Part shown: positions 5,576 to 8,768 of the stretch, piece by piece
Layout: each line of letters starts with the position of its first letter
Position numbering within the stretch: position 1 is the stretch's first letter
Assembly (NCBI GenBank): GCA_047605445.1
Contig: JASGFP010000132.1
Span: forward strand, 1 to 8,768
From: JAJXWB01 sp047605445
Lineage (GTDB): Bacteria > Pseudomonadota > Alphaproteobacteria > Rhizobiales > Beijerinckiaceae
DNA length: 8,768 bases
Direction: 5' to 3'
Made by a program: the position numbers and the translations under genes
The notes under the pieces: model-generated
The model's database searches: none
The model's input: only the letters and a program-made list of their open reading frames with translations
Told to the model about the DNA's origin: nothing

Positions 5576-6547
5576 TCAGTGGATCACGCGCGCGCGCGTG
5601 AACAGCAGCCGGTCGGCGGATTTGATCCTGATTTCGAGCACCCGATCCTGCCGCTCGACCAGCAGCGGAATTTCCACGCCCGCCGGCCCCTGAGCCCATA
5701 CGCGCCGCCACACCTCGCCGAGCGATGCGGGCTTTTCGCCGGCGACCGCCACCAGCATGTCGCCCATTTCGACGCCGGCCTGTTCGGCCGGGCCGTCGTC
5801 GGCGACGCCCGCGATCACGATGCGCTCGCCGATCTCGGTCGCATAAATGCCGAGCCACGGACGCGGCGGCTTGCTGGGACGGCCGTATTTCACGAGATCG
5901 TCGAGAACGGACGGCAGCAGGCCGATCGGGATCACCATGTTGAGGCTCTGCGTCGCCTTTCCGTCGCCAGCCTCCACCTGGAGAGATGCGATCCCGGCGA
6001 GACGTCCCTGTTCGTCGATCGCCGCCGCGCCGCCCCAGAAAGGATGCGCGGGCGCGGTCATGATCGCGTCCGGGATCCAGTATTCCCAATAGCCCGCGAA
6101 TTGCTGGCGTCCGACGCAATGGGCCGATAGCGCGCCCTCGCGCCCGCCGGCGCCCGCAATGATCAGGCTGTCGCCCGGCGCAACCTCGTCGCTCGCGCCG
6201 ATCGGCAGAACCGGCAGGTCCAGCGACGACATCGCCTGCACCAGTCCGAAGCCCGTCTCCTGGTCGTAGGCGAGCGCATGGCCCGCGATCACGCGTCCGT
6301 CGATCGTGCGCAGCCAGATCTCCTGCGCCTCGATGATGAGATAGCCGACGGTGAGCACCAGTCCCGATTGCCGGATGACCACCCCATGCCCCATGCGCTC
6401 CGTGCCGAGCGACTTGGCGGTATACGCATCCTCCGGCGCGATCGCCTTGACGCTGACGACGCCCGCCAGCGCGCGGTCGAGATCGAAGGACAGATCCTTC
6501 TGCTTCGGCTGCAATTCTTTCGGAATGGTCGGGAGCCGTTCGGCCAT
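5576..6547 (-). CDS. HtrA/DegP-like pseudoprotease with C-terminal PDZ domain
   Basis: This 323-residue protein has the architecture of an S1C (HtrA/DegP) serine protease: a trypsin-like barrel at about 25-225 and a PDZ domain at about 235-315 (RPWLGIYATEI...GPAEQAGVEMGDMLVAVAGEKP). The catalytic triad is gone. The TNNHVV site reads TVGYLI (His to Tyr69), the T-D-L-A-V site reads TGFGLV (Asp to Gly99), and the GNSGGPL site reads FWGGAAA (Ser to Trp171, Gly-Gly kept). The surrounding fold motifs (MGHGVVIRQSGLVLT, LNMVIPI) are intact, so this looks like a maintained binding protein rather than a decaying gene. No signal peptide or membrane helix is seen, so it is probably cytoplasmic, unlike ordinary HtrA. 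The start at 6547 has GGCGAG-type purines upstream and follows the previous gene's stop by 13 nt. It is third in a three-gene operon. Automated labels of serine protease would be misleading. Confidence 0.82.
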   Translation of the reverse strand: MAERLPTIPKELQPKQKDLSFDLDRALAGVVSVKAIAPEDAYTAKSLGTERMGHGVVIRQSGLVLTVGYLIIEAQEIWLRTIDGRVIAGHALAYDQETGFGLVQAMSSLDLPVLPIGASDEVAPGDSLIIAGAGGREGALSAHCVGRQQFAGYWEYWIPDAIMTAPAHPFWGGAAAIDEQGRLAGIASLQVEAGDGKATQSLNMVIPIGLLPSVLDDLVKYGRPSKPPRPWLGIYATEIGERIVIAGVADDGPAEQAGVEMGDMLVAVAGEKPASLGEVWRRVWAQGPAGVEIPLLVERQDRVLEIRIKSADRLLFTRARVIH

Positions 6548-6560
6548 GCGCGTCTCGCCT

Positions 6561-6953
6561 TCAGCCGGCAGGCGCGACGAGCTGCGCCGCCATCATCTGG
6601 TGCAGCATGTTCACCGCCTTCAAGGGCCGCACCATCACCTTGAAATGCGTGATGCGGTTTTCGGCGTTCCAGGTGATGATGTCGACGCCGTTGACCTTGA
6701 TCCCGTTGACGATCGTCGCAAATTCCAGAACGCCGGACGATGGGCCGAACCATTCGCCGAGATAGTGGAAATGCTCGTTGTTGAGCACGACCAGCGCCGA
6801 GGCGAGATATTTGGTCGTGATCGCCTTGCCGACCTGCGGCGTATGCACGACGGGCGATTCGAACACGACGGACTCGTCCAGGATCGCGTCGAGCGCGAGC
6901 GCATCGCGGCTCTCGACGAGCTTGTGCCATTCCTCGATCACGCGTGGCTTCAT
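6561..6953 (-). CDS. NTF2/SnoaL-like small protein
   Basis: From the preferred ATG at 6953 this is a 130-residue protein with the pattern of an NTF2-like cone fold. It opens with a helix containing the typical W-x-x-L-x-x-R-D stretch (EEWHKLVESRDALALDAIL) followed by DESVVFESPVVHTPQVGK. A curved sheet follows, ending in ITHFKVMVRPLKAVNMLH. Such proteins bind small hydrophobic ligands or act as isomerases, hydrolases or lyases. No specific catalytic pair could be assigned, so the function is open. An alternative ATG at 6968 overlaps the stop of the upstream gene (ATGA) and would add five residues. The start at 6953 is favoured by GAGGGAG, complementary to 6960-6966, spaced 6 nt. It is the middle gene of an operon with an LLM oxidoreductase and an HtrA-like pseudoprotease, so its ligand may be a substrate or product of the LLM enzyme. 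Confidence 0.75.
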   Translation of the reverse strand: MKPRVIEEWHKLVESRDALALDAILDESVVFESPVVHTPQVGKAITTKYLASALVVLNNEHFHYLGEWFGPSSGVLEFATIVNGIKVNGVDIITWNAENRITHFKVMVRPLKAVNMLHQMMAAQLVAPAG

Positions 6954-6959
6954 GCAGAG

Positions 6960-6966
6960 CTCCCTC
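6960..6966 (-). promoter_or_regulatory. Ribosome binding site overlapping the upstream stop codon
   Basis: GAGGGAG on the minus strand lies 6 nt before the ATG at 6953 and shares two bases with the TGA (6965-6967) of the LLM gene. Ribosomes ending the LLM protein can therefore reload directly onto the NTF2-like gene. This decides between the two possible starts of that gene. Confidence 0.6.
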
Positions 6967-7996
6967 ATGCCGTCGCGCTCTCGAGCGGCGCGAGCGAATA
7001 GATATCGGCCATCAATTCATACGAGCGCTTGCGCGCCGCATGATCGTATATGGGCGAGGTTATCATGATTTCATCCGCCTGCGTCGCCGCCCGCAAGTCG
7101 TCGAGCCGCGCCTTCACGACGTCGGGCGTTCCCACGAACAATTGCCGGCGATGCCGGCGTACATGCTCGCGCTCCCGATCGGACATCGGCGCGGCTGCGG
7201 CCTCCTCCGGGCTCGGCAGCGGATGATATTCGCCGCGCATCCGCCTGAGCCAGTTGAGATCGGCGCTCGACGCCAGCCGCTCGGCCTCGGCGTCGGTCTC
7301 CGCGCTCACGACCGCGACGGCGAGAATGGCGTAGGGCGCAGCCAGCCACGCCGACGGCTGGAACCGCGCGCGATAGGCGCCCATGGCGGCGGCCGCATCG
7401 TGGCTCGCGAAATGATGCGCGAAGGCGAAGCCCATGCCGACCTGCGCCGCAAGTTCGGCGCTGTAGTCGCTGGAGCCGAGCAGGAAGATCGGCGGCAGGC
7501 GCACGTCGTTGGGCATGACGGCGATGCGCTTGAACGGATGCGTCGGCGGAAAGTCATTCGTGTCCCACAGCAGCAATTCCTGAAAGCGTTCGAGGAAATC
7601 CTGCTCTGGATCCTGCCCCTGCGTCTGATGCCGGCGAAGCGCGTAGGACGTCGTCTGGTCCGTGCCAGGGGCGCGCCCGAGGCCGAGGTCGATGCGGCCG
7701 GGAAAGAACGCCTCCAGCGTGCGGAAACGCTCCGCCACCATCAACGGCGCGTGGTTGGGCAGCATGACGCCGCCGGCGCCGACGCGGATGCGCTGCGTAG
7801 CGGACGCAATGCGCGCGATGATGACCTCGGGCGCGCTGGAGGCGACCGAGGCGAGGCTGTGATGTTCGGCGACCCAATAGCGCCGGTAGCCCAGCCGATC
7901 CGCCAGTATGGCGAGATCGACCGAGTTGGCGAGCGAAGCCGAAGGCGGCGTCGCTTCGGTTACAAAGGACAGGTCGAGGACGGACAGAACGGTCAT
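6965..7996 (-). CDS. LLM-class flavin-dependent oxidoreductase (luciferase-like monooxygenase)
   Basis: This 343-residue protein belongs to the bacterial luciferase-like family (FMN-dependent TIM barrel), of the single-component YhbW-like type. Diagnostic stretches are YWVAEHHS at 40-47, RVGAGGVMLPNHAPLMVAER at 71-90, the phosphate/flavin-side GRIDLGLGRAPGTD at 100-113, and LLGSSDYSAELAAQVGMGFAFAHHF further on. The family uses reduced FMN, usually supplied by a separate reductase, to oxidise organic substrates. Length is normal. The ATG at 7996 is chosen over an in-frame TTG at 8017 because family members begin with an MTVLSVLDLS-like sequence, and a GGGAG lies 9 nt upstream of the ATG. It is the first gene of a three-gene operon with the NTF2-like and HtrA-like proteins and diverges from the collagen-like gene. 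Substrate unknown. No reductase gene is visible in the window. Confidence 0.87.
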   Translation of the reverse strand: MTVLSVLDLSFVTEATPPSASLANSVDLAILADRLGYRRYWVAEHHSLASVASSAPEVIIARIASATQRIRVGAGGVMLPNHAPLMVAERFRTLEAFFPGRIDLGLGRAPGTDQTTSYALRRHQTQGQDPEQDFLERFQELLLWDTNDFPPTHPFKRIAVMPNDVRLPPIFLLGSSDYSAELAAQVGMGFAFAHHFASHDAAAAMGAYRARFQPSAWLAAPYAILAVAVVSAETDAEAERLASSADLNWLRRMRGEYHPLPSPEEAAAAPMSDREREHVRRHRRQLFVGTPDVVKARLDDLRAATQADEIMITSPIYDHAARKRSYELMADIYSLAPLESATA

Positions 7997-8108
7997 TGTG
8001 AGGCGCTCCCGGCGCAATTTCGCTCGAATTTACTGGTCAGGGATCATCCTGCAATGTAGGCCGCGGGTCCGCAGGCGGCCATGCGGCAAGAACAAGACGG
8101 TTGAACAC
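7997..8108. promoter_or_regulatory. Divergent promoter region between LLM operon and collagen-like gene
   Basis: These 112 bases separate two divergent starts and must carry the promoter of the LLM operon and probably that of the collagen-like gene. A GGCCGC (8059-8064) / GCGGCC (8075-8080) inverted repeat with a 10-base spacer is visible. No clear -35/-10 boxes were found. A small frame starting with ATG at 8081 stops after seven codons and has no evident ribosome binding site. Confidence 0.35.
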
Positions 8109-8768
8109 GTGAATTTCTCCCAACAGCAGGAAGCCTCGGCGCGCTCGCGCCGGTTTGCCGAGACCGCGACCGTGCTTGTCGTGATTGTCGCGGGCGTGGC
8201 GCTCCTGTTCGGCTCGGCCGCCTATTACCGCTATCCCGCCTTCGCCGCGCGCTATCTCGCGCGCATGACGGGCAAACCTGGATTCCTGCCAGCGCCCACC
8301 AGCGCGGTCGAGCGCGTCGACCGCTCCAACTGGGCGCAGAACGCGTCCAAAATTCCCGCGAGCCTGCAGGCGCCGCTGACGGAACGTGGCGAGATCATGC
8401 GCATCGACGAGTTGCGCCAGCGGCCCGAACTCGTCGTCGACGGCGCCATGCTGGTGTTCGACGCCGACAAGCCGGCGCGCATCGCAGCGTCCAAGCTCAC
8501 GCTCCGCGATTCCGCCATGCTGACCCATGGCGCCGATCTGGATATCGAGGTCGAGACGCTCGTCGTCGAAAACGGCCAGATCCGCAGCTTCGCGCCCGAT
8601 GAAAAGCCGCCGGCCCAGGGCGCGGGCCGCGACGCCGGCAAGGTGCGGCTGCGCGTGCATGGCAAAATGTCAGGCGTGCTGCGCGTCGATCTCGGCGGTC
8701 AGCCCGGCGCCCCCGGCGCAGCCGGCCGCCCCGGCGCCGCGGGCCAGGCTGGCGCCAAAGGCGCGGAC
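8109..8768 (+). CDS. Membrane-anchored collagen-like protein, N-terminal 220 residues (3' end outside window)
   Basis: The frame is open from GTG 8109 to the right edge. Residues 1-19 are polar and basic (RSRR at 12-15), followed by one membrane helix at about 20-40 (ATVLVVIVAGVALLFGSAAY), giving an N-in, C-out anchor. A polar juxtamembrane region (about 41-120) leads to a short beta-rich segment (about 125-190) with alternating hydrophobic residues (KLTLRDSAMLTHGADLDIEV, ETLVVENGQIRSF), possibly a small beta-solenoid. From Gly197 to the edge are eight uninterrupted Gly-X-Y triplets (GQP GAP GAA GRP GAA GQA GAK GAD), with proline, arginine and lysine placed as in bacterial collagens. The role is probably a periplasmic or envelope stalk or scaffold. 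Only a weak ribosome site precedes GTG, so the start is moderately sure. ATG at 8081 is out of frame and stops at once. How long the collagen region runs is unknown. Confidence 0.78.
   Translation, partial: MNFSQQQEASARSRRFAETATVLVVIVAGVALLFGSAAYYRYPAFAARYLARMTGKPGFLPAPTSAVERVDRSNWAQNASKIPASLQAPLTERGEIMRIDELRQRPELVVDGAMLVFDADKPARIAASKLTLRDSAMLTHGADLDIEVETLVVENGQIRSFAPDEKPPAQGAGRDAGKVRLRVHGKMSGVLRVDLGGQPGAPGAAGRPGAAGQAGAKGAD

Noticed and set aside
5576..6547. Pseudogene call for the HtrA-like protein
   Set aside because: The frame is intact at full length, has an operon-type start, and keeps the core fold and PDZ motifs. The triad losses look like altered function rather than decay.
6944..8059. 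A 371-codon plus-strand open frame opposite the LLM gene
   Set aside because: The minus strand carries unmistakable LLM motifs over the same bases. The plus translation is Arg-rich with no domain pattern.

Overview
The window is GC-rich DNA with strong G/C at third codon positions. Its gene families and short intergenic palindromes fit an alphaproteobacterium, most likely of the Hyphomicrobiales (Rhizobiales; Bradyrhizobium, Methylocystis or Beijerinckiaceae-like). This placement is inferred from style and remembered homologues, not from a search. No rRNA, tRNA, CRISPR array, transposase or phage gene was seen, and no stretch over 300 bases lacks a gene.

Layout. (1) 1-118, minus strand: the 5' end of a secreted Pro/Ala-rich protein with a clear signal peptide. 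(2) 119-395: a divergent control region. (3) 396-4095, plus strand: a three-gene acyl-CoA cassette. It holds an SDR dehydrogenase resembling the dehydrogenase unit of peroxisomal multifunctional enzyme type 2, an HMG-CoA-synthase-like protein fused to a zinc-ribbon/OB (DUF35) domain, and an SCP-x-type thiolase. A palindromic intergenic repeat lies between the second and third genes. (4) A GC-rich hairpin at 4103-4127, then a MATE-family exporter at 4175-5572. (5) 5576-7996, minus strand, converging on the exporter with 3 nt between stops: a compact operon read as LLM flavin oxidoreductase, NTF2/SnoaL-like protein, then an HtrA-like protein with PDZ domain in which all three protease catalytic positions are replaced. 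(6) 8109 to the right edge, plus strand, divergent from the LLM gene: a membrane-anchored protein that enters Gly-X-Y collagen-like repeats just as the window ends. No complete ORF call covers it because it is open at the edge.

How the genes may work together. The SDR would oxidise a 3-hydroxyacyl-CoA to the 3-ketoacyl-CoA and the thiolase would cleave it. The DUF35 part of the fusion would act as the accessory subunit such thiolases need, as in the archaeal thiolase/HMG-CoA synthase/DUF35 complex and in the BbsA/BbsB benzoylsuccinyl-CoA thiolase. The HMG-CoA-synthase-like half appears to have lost its Glu/Cys/His catalytic set, so a scaffold or binding role is the more likely reading. The substrate cannot be read from the sequence. 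The most unusual items are this fusion with its thiolase, the pseudoprotease in the redox operon, and the collagen-like membrane protein.
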